Positions 8,109-16,270 of a stretch of 59,477 nucleotides of DNA are shown in pieces. How positions within the stretch are numbered: position 1 is the stretch's first letter; each line of letters begins with the position of its first letter. The stretch covers positions 1 through 59,477 of the forward strand of contig NZ_JAEMUX010000054.1 in assembly GCF_016598475.1 (NCBI RefSeq), in the 5' to 3' direction. Origin of the DNA: Streptomyces adelaidensis. GTDB lineage: Bacteria; Actinomycetota; Actinomycetes; Streptomycetales; Streptomycetaceae. The position numbers and the translations under genes are program-made. Under the pieces are notes generated by a model. The model saw nothing but the letters and a program-made list of their open reading frames with translations. It was not told where the DNA came from and made no database searches.

Positions 8109-8392
8109 CGAGGCAGTCCTCCGGTTGCGGGACGTACTTCAGCATCACGGCCGGAAGTCGGATGATCGTCTCGTGATCCGGTACGTCCGTCGAGTGGCCA
8201 GGGACGGAGCCGATCTCCTGGCACGCCTTCACCTCTTCCTCAGTGGCCTTGGTAGGACTGGATCAGAAGATCCCCGGTGCCCTCATCGAGCCAGATGGTC
8301 GGCGAGTCGTCAACGGGCGTGTTCGGGATGATCCCAAGGAAACGTAGCCGCACACCTTCTCCGTGCGTCGACACGATTGCGTCCGATTGCAT
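8089..8392 (-). pseudogene. Frameshifted small conserved gene upstream of DUF6879
   Basis: From ATG 8390-8392 (AAGGTGAAGG upstream) the frame encodes GVRLRFLGIIPNTPVDDSPT and ends at a TGA (8240-8242) after DLLIQSYQGH. Shifting by one base near 8246-8252 restores a continuous reading: SYQ-ATEEEVKACQEIGSVPG, then DHETIIRLPAVMLKYVPQPE, ending at 8089. Proteins with this FLG...SPT...VQ...P pattern commonly sit in XRE/DUF6879 clusters. The extra base (GGCC where one G fewer keeps the frame) indicates a frameshift mutation, a sequencing error or programmed shifting. Confidence 0.7.
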
Positions 8393-8449
8393 GACCTTCA
8401 CCTTGGTGATGGAGCGTGTCAAGGGGCCCTCGCTGTAGGGAACTTGGCC

Positions 8450-8854
8450 CTACGCCGCCACCAGCTCGCACCACACGTACTTGCCCGGACTGCCGAATCT
8501 GGCCGACGGCATTCAGCCCCAGTACTTCGTGCAGGCCACGACGAGACCCAGCCCCCGTCCGTCCTCCTGCTCACCCACCCGCTCCAACGGCTGCGGCGGT
8601 CGCGGCGGTTCGGGATCGGCGTCCCACGCCCCGATCCACACCGTGCCCTCCACCGACCGCCGCACCCGGAGCGCGGCGGGCCCCTTCGTGTGCCGTACGG
8701 CATTGGAAACCAGCTCGGTCGCGAGCAACTCCGCGGTGTCCACGAGGCCGATGAGGCCGTGCATGGTGAGGATCAGGCGCAGGGTGCGGCGGCAGATGGT
8801 GACCGCTCTGGGGTCGTTGGGGATCTGGAGGGTGTAGTCCCAGGTTTCGGGCAT
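8450..8854 (-). pseudogene. Anti-sigma-factor-like ATP-binding protein with an in-frame TGA
   Basis: The frame from 8854 encodes a HATPase_c-type fold of the RsbW kind: LLATELVSNAVRHTKG (N box), GAWDADPEPP (G1-like), and DGRGLGLVVA (G2). A TGA at 8513-8515 stops it after CTKYWG. The same frame then continues MPSARFGSPGKYVWCEL to a TAG at 8450-8452, and GGKYVWCEL-type ends are typical of the family, so a Trp codon (TGG) appears to have become TGA. The shortened 113-residue protein may still fold partly. These ATPases often accompany XRE/DUF397 genes in Streptomyces. Confidence 0.75.
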
Positions 8855-9034
8855 GGGGCATCAACTCCGGTGAGTGAGGGGGGTTTCGGGCACGGTGGCA
8901 TTGCCGACGCCGTCGTGGCAGGACGGGACGGTGCGCTTCCGTAGCGTGTCCGTTGCGTCACCGACGGTATGGGTAACCTGTAACCCGAATCAAGTCGGTC
9001 GCGTGATCCGGCCCCGAAAGATGGAGAGCAACGC

Positions 9035-9871
9035 ATGGTCCAGAGGCGCGAACCAACGGCTCGTCAGGTACGCCTGGGCATCGAACTGCGCAGGCTCCGC
9101 GAGGCCGCCGGCCTGACGGCCATCCAGTCGGCGGCGCTTCTCGGGGCGAACAGAGTGCAGATCAGCCATATCGAGCTGGGGCTCATCGGGGTGAGTGAGG
9201 AGCGACTGCGTCGACTCGCGTCCCATTACGCCTGTACGGACGTGGAGTTCATTGAAGCGCTGGTCGCGATGGCTGCGGACAGGACGCAGGGTTGGTGGGA
9301 GGAGTACCGGCGACTGTTGCCCACACCCTTCCTGGATCTCGCCGAGTTGGAACACCATGCCGAGTTCCTGTGGGAAGTGGCGATCCTGTACGTCCCGGGC
9401 ATGCTTCAGACGGAGGGCTACGCCCGCGCGGTGTTCTCCTCCAGAGTGCCCGAACTCACGGACAAAGAGCTTGAGTTGCGCGTCCGCCATCGAATGGGGC
9501 GCCAGCGGATCGCGATCCCGTACGAGTTGGTGATCCACGAGGCGGCCTTGCGTATCAGGGTCGGCGATCGCGCCGCCTCCCGGGCTCAACTTGCCAAGCT
9601 TCTCGATCACTCCGATGCTGACCACGTCACCGTGCGCGTCATCCCCTTCGATCTGGATGGCTTCGCCCGAGCCGCCAGCACCATGACGTACGCGGGTGGC
9701 GCTGTGCCCAAACTCGACACGGTGGTGCGAGACGTGCCCACCGGTTCGGCATTCATCGACTCCGAAGCGCAACTCAACGCCTTTCGAACGCGCTTCCGTA
9801 AAGTGGAAGCCGTATCGCTCGACCCCGAACGGTCGCGTGACTTCATCAACCGGCTGGCGAAAGAGCTGTGA
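9035..9871 (+). CDS. XRE-family regulator with DUF5753 (Scr1) domain
   Basis: 278 residues. A helix-turn-helix spans about residues 17-75 (LRREAAGLTAIQSAALLG-like region followed by VQISHIELGL). The rest is the DUF5753 domain with FLDLAELEHHAEFLWEVAIL, YVPGMLQTEGYARAVF and VRVIPFDLDGF. It is intact, unlike the neighbouring copy at 7379-7576. It is paired with the DUF397 gene that starts 8 bases after its stop, a classic Streptomyces regulator/small-protein pair related to BldB/WhiJ systems that affect development. Genes on its left are divergent and decayed. Confidence 0.9.
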   Translation: MVQRREPTARQVRLGIELRRLREAAGLTAIQSAALLGANRVQISHIELGLIGVSEERLRRLASHYACTDVEFIEALVAMAADRTQGWWEEYRRLLPTPFLDLAELEHHAEFLWEVAILYVPGMLQTEGYARAVFSSRVPELTDKELELRVRHRMGRQRIAIPYELVIHEAALRIRVGDRAASRAQLAKLLDHSDADHVTVRVIPFDLDGFARAASTMTYAGGAVPKLDTVVRDVPTGSAFIDSEAQLNAFRTRFRKVEAVSLDPERSRDFINRLAKEL

Positions 9872-9879
9872 GGTGTCTT

Positions 9880-10170
9880 ATGCATAACTGGCGGAAGTCG
9901 TCCTACTCGGGCCCGGACGACGGCAACGCCTGCGTGGAGATAGCCACCACCCCCACCCACATAGCCGTCCGCGACTCCAAAACCCCTGCCGACCGCACCC
10001 TCACCTTCCCCACCCCCGCCTTCGCCGCCTTCCTTGAAGCCCTGAAGGCGCACCCCGTCGCTGATCCGCCACCCTTGTCGTACCTCACCGGTACCGTCGG
10101 ATCATGGCTCAACATGCGGGACCCCCGGGGCGAACGGCGACTCGCCGTGCTCGAAGGCGTGAAGGTTTAA
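9880..10170 (+). CDS. DUF397 small protein with unusual C-terminal extension
   Basis: 96 residues from the ATG at 9880 (GAGGTG 4 bases upstream). The DUF397 signature is clear: WRKSSYSGPDDGNACVEIA, VRDSK, then LTFPTPAFAAFLEALK. The usual protein ends near that point, at about 60-65 residues. Here about 35 further residues (from AHPVADPPPLSYLTG to the end) have no family resemblance, suggesting loss of the original stop. It is the partner of the XRE gene directly upstream. Confidence 0.85.
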   Translation: MHNWRKSSYSGPDDGNACVEIATTPTHIAVRDSKTPADRTLTFPTPAFAAFLEALKAHPVADPPPLSYLTGTVGSWLNMRDPRGERRLAVLEGVKV

Positions 10171-10443
10171 ACATCGGGATACGTCGAACTCCTGGGCGAG
10201 GCCGCGACACCTGAGGAAGCGGCCGCAGTGGCGGTGGCCAACTTGCCGCCGGAGGGTGGCGCGTGACTCCGCCGGCGGGCGGCTGACGCGTCCGCGTGGG
10301 TGGGTGACGCTCGGCGATGCGACCCCGGAGGGCGGCGATCGCAACGCCATCGACTTCTGTCTGGTCCGCCGGGCGCCCTGGCCTCGGCCTTCCGGCCCGG
10401 GCTCACGAGGCCTCGTACGAGTGAAGTCCCCGGATCCCGTCTC
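10171..10443. other. Spacer without a confident gene
   Basis: On the plus strand an open stretch reads YVELLGEAATPEEAAAVAVANL and stops at 10263-10265, but it has no start and no recognised family. The remainder shows no start, terminator or repeat that I can support. It may be debris like the toxin remnant that follows. Confidence 0.5.
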
Positions 10444-10725
10444 GTGGAAGAGCAGTGGGACGTGTAACTGACCGACGAGGCGGATCAGTGGCTGCACGAC
10501 CTGGGGAAGTCCGATGCGGACTCGTACGTGCTCGTGAACCAGGCGACGCATCTGGATCCTTGCCTGCCACGGACCTGCTGAGGGTCGTCCACTGGTGGAC
10601 CGGATCAAGGGATCGGCTTTACACAACCTCAAGGACTGGAACGCCGGTACGGCGAGGCCATTCCGCCGGCCGAGCGTCGGTACGCGGAGTGCGTGGCTGA
10701 TCGGAAGAGGGAGTTGGAGAAGTGA
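10444..10725 (+). pseudogene. Wrecked RelE/HigB-type toxin gene
   Basis: Three frames each hold a piece of a HigB-like (Gp49/PF05973) toxin. The first is VEEQWDV*LTDEADQWLHDL then SYVLVNQATHL, with a TAA after DV. After a shift near 10565 comes GRPLVDRIKGSALHNLK. Then, with about 35 codons missing and another shift, YGEAIPPAERRYAECVADRK and ELEK, ending TGA at 10723-10725. One nonsense codon, two shifts and an internal deletion leave no functional toxin. The 3' end still overlaps the antitoxin start by 4 bases, as in the ancestral operon. Confidence 0.75.
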
Positions 10726-11045
10726 ACGGACACGTCGCGTGGTCGGCGAGCGGGCATCGGGAGCGGGCGGAGGAGTTGGCCGGCGGCCGGGACGCGTTCG
10801 TCGAAGGCACCCAGCGCATGCTCGCAGAGGCCCACGCCTGGCGGTTGGCCGACATACGCCAGGAGCGCGGCATCACCCAGGCTCAGGTGGCCGAGCGTAT
10901 GGGTGTGAGCAAGGGACGGGTCTCGCAGATCGAGAGCGGCCAGGTCTCCGGCACAGACATCGTCGCGAGGTATGTCGAGGCGCTGGGCGGGAGTCTCGTC
11001 ATGGTGGCGGTCTTCGGTGACGGGGAGCTGCGCAAGGTCGGGTGA
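10722..11045 (+). CDS. XRE-family antitoxin (HigA-like) left without its toxin
   Basis: 107 residues starting at GTG 10722, overlapping the toxin remnant (GTGA), with GGAG a few bases upstream. An N-terminal helix carries WRLADIRQERG, followed by helix-turn-helix GITQAQVAERMGVSKGRVSQ and a short strand-rich tail (LGGSLVMVAVFGDGEL). This matches antitoxins of HigBA-type modules, which bind DNA and neutralise the ribosome-dependent RNase partner. The toxin is destroyed while the antitoxin is intact, the order of loss expected for such modules. Confidence 0.8.
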   Translation: MNGHVAWSASGHRERAEELAGGRDAFVEGTQRMLAEAHAWRLADIRQERGITQAQVAERMGVSKGRVSQIESGQVSGTDIVARYVEALGGSLVMVAVFGDGELRKVG

Positions 11046-11269
11046 GCACTGACGGTTCCGGCCAGGTACTGCTTGTCGTAGTCGCTGGGCAAGCGTCTCT
11101 GATCAGCTGAGCGATCCCATGCCGGACGTGGTGTCCGGCGTGGGATCTGCCCACCGTGGAGGAGTGGCGTGGGCGTGCAGGTGGGAGCCCGCCCCCCCAG
11201 TGCTGCTCGGTGGTCACGTACGCGAACGCGCCCGCCGCGGCCCCAGGAGCTGGCCGCGGCGGACGTCCG

Positions 11270-11318
11270 GTCACGAAGTGAACGTGTCGGTCACGAAGGT
11301 CACGAAGGTCACGAAGTG
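11270..11318. repeat. Tandem gtcacgaag repeats
   Basis: The 9-mer gtcacgaag occurs four times, three of them abutting at 11290-11316, with gtcacgaagtgaac at both outer ends. They overlap the 3' end of the lectin remnant. A second simple repeat (gttcgaaat, three copies) lies at about 11594-11639. The rest of 11046-11804 contains no intact gene. Confidence 0.7.
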
Positions 11319-11560
11319 AACGGTGTCGAACCGTCCTCCGCGACGATGCTCCACAGATGATCGGCGGTGCCGCTGTCGTCCCACTGCAGGGCCTGGGCCC
11401 CGGACGACGTGGACATTCCATCGATGCCGAGCACCAGGCCGCTGTTCTTGTTGACGAGCTTGGCGTAGCCGCCGCCGGCGTCCACCACCGACCACAGGTG
11501 GTCGGCCGTGAGGGTGTCGCCGCACAGGGCGGCCGGCGCGCGGCTGTTACGTCTGGGACG
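11309..11560 (-). pseudogene. Fragment of a ricin B-type lectin domain
   Basis: About 70 residues on the minus strand show beta-trefoil lectin repeats: ADHLWSVVDAGGGYAKLVNK, SGLVLGIDGMS, AQALQWDDSGTADHLWSIV, with the QW-type motif. No signal peptide or catalytic domain is attached and the frame opens in repetitive DNA upstream. It is most likely the orphaned end of a secreted glycoside hydrolase or similar carbohydrate-binding enzyme. Confidence 0.65.
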
Positions 11561-11804
11561 GTGACGTGTAGAGGTGTCCTCCATTGGGCACTCATGCGAT
11601 GGTTCGAAATGTTCGAAATGGCGAAGGTTGTTCGAAATCCCGAGAGACGGCAATGGCAGGGCTCACAGGAAGTCAATAGATAGGGCAAGGGCGACTTAAA
11701 GCGCTGTAAGCAGGCGGCGTGCATGCGGTCGGAGGTGCGGACCTGTCCGCACGTGAACCGCACACGTGATCCGCACTGTCGGACCTCGGCGGTACCGTCG
11801 GACC

Positions 11805-14075
11805 ATGCCCAATCAGACGGGGGCCCCGCAGCAGCCGGGGACCGGCGAGCGCAACCTGGCCGTACTCGAAGGCGTGCTCGAACGCATCACATACGCGAAC
11901 GAGGAGAACGGCTACACGGTCGCGCGCGTGGACACCGGCCGGGGCGCCGGCGACCTGCTCACCGTCGTCGGCGCGCTGCTCGGCGCGCAGGCCGGCGAGT
12001 CCCTGCGGATGGAGGGCCGCTGGGGCTCGCATCCGCAGTACGGCAAGCAGTTCACGGTCGAGAACTACACGACGCTCCTCCCCGCCACCATCCAGGGCAT
12101 CCGCCGCTATCTCGGCTCCGGCCTGGTCAAGGGCATCGGCCCGGTCTTCGCCGACCGCATCACCCAGCACTTCGGCCTGGACACCCTCCAGATCATCGAG
12201 GAGGAGCCGAAGCGTCTCATCGAGGTCCCCGGCCTCGGCCCCAAGCGCACCAAGAAGATCGCCGACGCCTGGGACGAACAGAAGGCGATCAAGGAGGTCA
12301 TGCTCTTCCTCCAGACGGTGGGGGTGTCGACGTCCATCGCCGTCCGTATCTACAAGAAGTACGGCGACGCCTCCATCTCCGTCGTCAAGAACCAGCCGTA
12401 CCGCCTCGCGTCCGACGTCTGGGGCATCGGCTTCCTCACCGCCGACAGGATCGCCCAGTCCGTCGGCATCCCGCACGACAGCCCGGAGCGCGTCAAGGCG
12501 GGCCTGCAGTACGCCCTTTCGCAGGCCACCGACCAGGGCAACTGCTACCTCCCCGAGGAGCGGCTGATCGCCGACGCGGTCAAGCTCCTCCAGGTCGACA
12601 CGGGCCTGGTCATCGAGTGCCTGGCCGAACTCGCCCTGCCGGACGAGGACTCAGGCGACCCCGGCGTCGTACGCGAGAAGGTGCCCGGCCAGGACGGCGG
12701 AGACCCGGTCACCGCGATCTACCTGGTCCCCTTCCACCGCGCCGAGCTCTCCCTCTCCGCCCAGCTGCTGCGCCTCCTGCGCACGGACGAGGACCGCATG
12801 CCCGGCTTCCATGACGTGGTCTGGGACAAGGCGCTGACGTGGCTCAAGGGGCGTACGGGCGCGGAGTTGGCCCCCGAGCAGGAGGCGGCCGTACGCCTCG
12901 CGCTCACCGAGAAGGTGGCCGTGCTGACCGGCGGCCCGGGCTGCGGCAAGTCCTTCACGGTCCGCTCGATCGTGGAGCTGGCCCGCGCCAAGAAGGCGAA
13001 GGTCGTGCTCGCCGCCCCCACCGGCCGTGCCGCCAAGCGCCTCGCCGAGCTGACCGGAGCCGACGCCTCCACCGTCCACCGTCTGCTGGAGCTGAAGCCC
13101 GGCGGCGACGCGGCCTACGACAGGGAACGCCCCCTGGACGCCGACCTGGTGGTCGTCGACGAGGCCTCCATGCTCGACCTCCTCCTCGCCAACAAGCTGG
13201 TGAAGGCGGTGGCTCCGGGGGCGCACATCCTTTTCGTCGGGGACGTCGACCAGTTGCCCAGCGTCGGCGCGGGCGAGGTCCTCCGGGACCTGCTGGCCGA
13301 CGGCAGCCCCGTCCCGGCCGTCCGTCTCACGAAGGTCTTCCGCCAGGCCCAGCAGTCCGGCGTGGTGACCAACGCGCACCGGATCAACTCCGGGCAGCAT
13401 CCGGTCACCGAGGGCATGAAGGACTTCTTCCTCTTCGTCGAGGACGACACGGAGGAGGCCGGGCGGCTCACGGTGGACGTGGCGGCCCGTCGTATTCCGG
13501 CCAAGTTCGGGCTCGACCCGCGCCGGGACATCCAGGTGCTCGCGCCGATGCACCGGGGCCCGGCCGGCGCGGGCAACCTCAACGGGCTGCTCCAGCAGGC
13601 CATCACGCCCGCCCGCCCCGACCTGCCCGAGAAGCGGTTCGGCGGCCGTGTCTTCCGCGTCGGCGACAAGGTCACCCAGATCCGCAACAACTACGACAAG
13701 GGCGCGAACGGCGTCTTCAACGGCACCGTCGGCGTGGTCACCGCCCTCGACCCGGTCGACCAGCGACTGACGGTCCTGACGGACGAGGACGAGGAAGTGG
13801 CGTACGAGTTCGACGAACTGGACGAGCTGGCGCACGCGTACGCCGTGACGATCCACCGCTCCCAGGGCAGCGAGTACCCGGCCGTGGTGATCCCGGTCAC
13901 CACCGGGGCGTGGATGATGCTTCAGCGCAATCTGCTCTACACGGCGGTGACCAGGGCGAAGAAGCTGGTTGTCCTCGTCGGCTCCCGCAAGGCGATAGGC
14001 CAGGCGGTGCGCACGGTCTCCGCCGGTCGGCGCTGCACGGCCCTCGACTTCCGGCTCGCGCCACGGTCTCTTTGA
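11805..14075 (+). CDS. RecD-like (RecD2) ATP-dependent DNA helicase
   Basis: 756 residues, the size of stand-alone RecD2, a 5'-3' superfamily 1B helicase that acts without RecBC. An N-terminal OB-like region (LEGVLERITYANEENGYTVA) is followed by helix-hairpin-helix motifs (IQGIRRYLGSGLVKGIGP, VPGLGPKRTKKI). The motor has Walker A GGPGCGKS near residue 376, Walker B VVVDEASMLD, VGDVDQLPSVGAGEVL, and C-terminal motif VI-type YTAVTRAKKLVVLVGS. The start ATG at 11805 is chosen over an in-frame ATG 13 codons upstream because homologues begin close to this point; the ribosome site is weak. The downstream gene is citrate synthase on the same strand. Confidence 0.93.
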   Translation: MPNQTGAPQQPGTGERNLAVLEGVLERITYANEENGYTVARVDTGRGAGDLLTVVGALLGAQAGESLRMEGRWGSHPQYGKQFTVENYTTLLPATIQGIRRYLGSGLVKGIGPVFADRITQHFGLDTLQIIEEEPKRLIEVPGLGPKRTKKIADAWDEQKAIKEVMLFLQTVGVSTSIAVRIYKKYGDASISVVKNQPYRLASDVWGIGFLTADRIAQSVGIPHDSPERVKAGLQYALSQATDQGNCYLPEERLIADAVKLLQVDTGLVIECLAELALPDEDSGDPGVVREKVPGQDGGDPVTAIYLVPFHRAELSLSAQLLRLLRTDEDRMPGFHDVVWDKALTWLKGRTGAELAPEQEAAVRLALTEKVAVLTGGPGCGKSFTVRSIVELARAKKAKVVLAAPTGRAAKRLAELTGADASTVHRLLELKPGGDAAYDRERPLDADLVVVDEASMLDLLLANKLVKAVAPGAHILFVGDVDQLPSVGAGEVLRDLLADGSPVPAVRLTKVFRQAQQSGVVTNAHRINSGQHPVTEGMKDFFLFVEDDTEEAGRLTVDVAARRIPAKFGLDPRRDIQVLAPMHRGPAGAGNLNGLLQQAITPARPDLPEKRFGGRVFRVGDKVTQIRNNYDKGANGVFNGTVGVVTALDPVDQRLTVLTDEDEEVAYEFDELDELAHAYAVTIHRSQGSEYPAVVIPVTTGAWMMLQRNLLYTAVTRAKKLVVLVGSRKAIGQAVRTVSAGRRCTALDFRLAPRSL

Positions 14076-14132
14076 GGGACACACGGTTCCTGTGCGGACC
14101 TCTCGTGAAGAGCCGTCGCCCCGTGAGTGAAA

Positions 14133-14146
14133 TTTGATCGATCAAA
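14133..14146. promoter_or_regulatory. 14-bp perfect palindrome upstream of citrate synthase
   Basis: tttgatcgatcaaa is fully self-complementary and sits 58 bases after the helicase stop and about 190 bases before the citrate synthase start. It is AT-rich against a GC-rich background, suggesting a protein-binding site. No regulator can be assigned. Confidence 0.45.
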
Positions 14147-14197
14147 CGAGTCGTAAAGGTCACACAGCCCTTCCAGATGTCGGACGGAGGGGGCAGG

Positions 14198-14284
14198 ATG
14201 AACAAGTTGGCGGCACTCAGTGCCGCCGATAGGCCCGATGGTCGACCCCGAGTGCACTCTCCTGCGCCAACTGGGGGATGGTAG
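14198..14284 (+). CDS. Possible 28-residue leader peptide ahead of citrate synthase
   Basis: An ATG at 14198 has a strong ribosome site (GGAGGGGGCAGG) directly upstream and opens a 28-codon frame beginning MNKLAALSAADRPDG and ending TAG at 14282-14284. A 19-base palindrome (ggcggcact / agtgccgcc) lies within its first codons at 14209-14227. It could be a translated leader controlling citrate synthase, or chance. There is no homology evidence. Confidence 0.35.
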   Translation: MNKLAALSAADRPDGRPRVHSPAPTGGW

Positions 14285-14334
14285 AGACAGTCAGGGCACC
14301 TCGAAGAAGAGGCACTACGTCGGTGAGGGATGAC

Positions 14335-15624
14335 GTGAGCGACAACTCTGTAGTACTGCGGTACGGCGACGGCGAGTACACCTACCCGGTGATCGACAGC
14401 ACCGTCGGCGACAAGGGCTTCGACATCGGGAAGCTCCGGGCCCAGACCGGTCTGGTCACCCTGGACAGCGGTTACGGCAACACCGCCGCCTATAAATCCG
14501 CCGTCACCTATCTCGACGGTGAGCAGGGCATCCTTCGGTACCGCGGGTACCCGATCGAGCAGCTGGCCGAGCGCTCCACCTTCCTTGAGGTGGCGTACCT
14601 GCTGATCAACGGCGAACTGCCGACCGTTGACGAGCTCTCCACCTTCAGGGGTGAGATCACGCAGCACACCCTGCTGCACGAGGACGTCAAGAACTTCTAC
14701 CGGGGCTTCCCGCGTGACGCCCACCCGATGGCGATGCTGTCCTCCGTGGTCAGCGCCCTGTCGACGTTCTACCAGGACAGTCACAACCCGTTCGACGAGC
14801 GGCAGCGCAACCTCTCCACGATCCGGCTGCTCGCCAAGCTGCCGACCATCGCGGCGTACGCGTACAAGAAGTCGATCGGTCACCCGTTCGTCTACCCGCG
14901 CAACGACCTCGGTTACGTCGAGAACTTCCTGCGCATGACCTTCTCGGTCCCGGCCCAGGAGTACGACCTCGACCCGGTCGTCGTCTCGGCGCTCGACAAG
15001 CTGCTGATCCTGCACGCGGACCACGAGCAGAACTGTTCGACCTCCACGGTCCGCCTGGTCGGCTCCTCGCAGGCGAACATGTTCGCCTCGATCTCCGCCG
15101 GTATCTCCGCGCTCTGGGGCCCGCTGCACGGCGGCGCCAACCAGTCCGTCCTGGAGATGCTCGAAGGCATCAAGGCCAACGGCGGCGATGTCGACTCCTT
15201 CATCCGCAAGGTGAAGAACAAGGAGGACGGCGTCCGCCTGATGGGCTTCGGCCACCGGGTGTACAAGTCCTTCGACCCGCGCGCGAAGATCATCAAGGCG
15301 GCCGCGCACGACGTCCTCTCGGCCCTCGGCAAGTCCGACGAGCTGCTGGACATCGCCCTGAAGCTGGAGGAGCACGCGCTCTCCGACGACTACTTCGTCT
15401 CGCGCAACCTCTACCCGAACGTGGACTTCTACACGGGTCTGATCTACCGCGCCATGGGCTTCCCGACCGAGATGTTCACGGTCCTCTTCGCCCTCGGCCG
15501 CCTCCCGGGCTGGATCGCCCAGTGGCACGAGATGATCAAGGAGCCCGGCTCTCGCATCGGCCGCCCGCGCCAGATCTACACGGGCGTCGTCGAGCGCGAC
15601 TTCGTGCCGGTCGAGTCCCGCTAG
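14335..15624 (+). CDS. gltA: Citrate synthase
   Basis: 429 residues, the standard length of type II bacterial citrate synthase (citA in Streptomyces). It condenses oxaloacetate and acetyl-CoA in the TCA cycle. Catalytic and binding motifs are present: HADHEQNCSTSTVRLVGSS, GPLHGGANQ, the catalytic-His loop GFGHRVYK, and NVDFYTG with the catalytic Asp. The start is GTG 14335 with GAGGGA upstream; homologues begin SDNSVVLRYGDGEY. A longer in-frame start at 14278 exists but lacks support. A terminator follows 60 bases downstream. Confidence 0.96.
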   Translation: MSDNSVVLRYGDGEYTYPVIDSTVGDKGFDIGKLRAQTGLVTLDSGYGNTAAYKSAVTYLDGEQGILRYRGYPIEQLAERSTFLEVAYLLINGELPTVDELSTFRGEITQHTLLHEDVKNFYRGFPRDAHPMAMLSSVVSALSTFYQDSHNPFDERQRNLSTIRLLAKLPTIAAYAYKKSIGHPFVYPRNDLGYVENFLRMTFSVPAQEYDLDPVVVSALDKLLILHADHEQNCSTSTVRLVGSSQANMFASISAGISALWGPLHGGANQSVLEMLEGIKANGGDVDSFIRKVKNKEDGVRLMGFGHRVYKSFDPRAKIIKAAAHDVLSALGKSDELLDIALKLEEHALSDDYFVSRNLYPNVDFYTGLIYRAMGFPTEMFTVLFALGRLPGWIAQWHEMIKEPGSRIGRPRQIYTGVVERDFVPVESR

Positions 15625-15684
15625 CAGGGTCCCGCCGGCCGGGGGCCCGCCAGGGCGCACCGCACACGCTGAACACACTGCAGA

Positions 15685-15714
15685 GCCCCGTACGGAGAGC
15701 CGTCCGTGCGGGGC
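15685..15714 (+). terminator. Terminator after citrate synthase
   Basis: A 12-bp stem (gccccgtacgga / tccgtgcggggc, one G-T pair) with a 6-base loop is followed by ttcgtggttt. It ends the gltA transcript before the small RNA region. Confidence 0.8.
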
Positions 15715-15774
15715 TTCGTGGTTTCTCGGTACGGCCGCCGCGGGCCGCCTGTGAGCCGCGAGCGCGGCTGCATG

Positions 15775-15900
15775 CGGGCATTAAGAAGGCGCCCTGCAAC
15801 GCTGGTCCCCCCACGGGCCGGCGAGCAGGGCGCCTTCCCATGTCCCGGTGCGGATTCCCCCCACGGGATCCGGCCGGGCGTCTGGTGGGCCAGCGCCTGA
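15775..15900 (+). ncRNA. Probable 6C small RNA
   Basis: Two consecutive hairpins display the same 12-base loop, tccccccacggg, with six consecutive cytosines. The first has a perfect 13-bp outer stem (gaaggcgccctgc at 15785 / gcagggcgccttc at 15825) and an inner 6-bp stem around the loop. The second has cggat/atccg around the identical loop at about 15850-15873. Two C-rich loops in series define the actinobacterial 6C RNA motif. Boundaries are approximate. A ctgg/ccag hairpin near 15880 may end it. Confidence 0.72.
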
Positions 15901-16270
15901 ATCGCTGAGCTGAACGAGCAAAACTCGTCCTACCTGTGTGCGGTCTGCCGGGACGCGTACGTACGGGAGGGCCGCTCAAAGCTCCCCGGTGCACGTGCCC
16001 CGGCAACGCAATTCCGGGAACGTCCCCCAAGACATCCCCAGATGTCAGTCACGCCCCCCAAGACGCTTCTGACATCGCCAACTTAGACTCACGAACCCCT
16101 TCGATGGTTACGTTCACACTACTGTGATCTGCGTCTCTTGCCGTATGTCCTGAAGATACGCAAGAGGGCAGAAGCGGTGATCGGGACCCCAGCGTAAGGA
16201 TGATGCGTGAGCCTTGTGAAGAGCTTATGTGAGGCTCGTTCCGGACTCTAGAGGGACTTTTGCCCCACCG
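15901..16270. other. Spacer between the small RNA and copA
   Basis: No gene is visible. An imperfect hairpin at 16135-16166 (ctcttgccgtat / atacgcaagag, one bulge) lies about 105 bases past the copA stop in the minus direction and could terminate the copper operon. The sequence 16050-16130 is relatively AT-rich but I see no assignable promoter. Confidence 0.5.

Noticed and set aside
8513..8515. Selenocysteine or programmed readthrough at the internal TGA
   Set aside because: Homologues of this ATPase have Trp at this kind of position and neighbouring genes are also broken; no SECIS-like hairpin was noticed. Mutation is the simpler reading.
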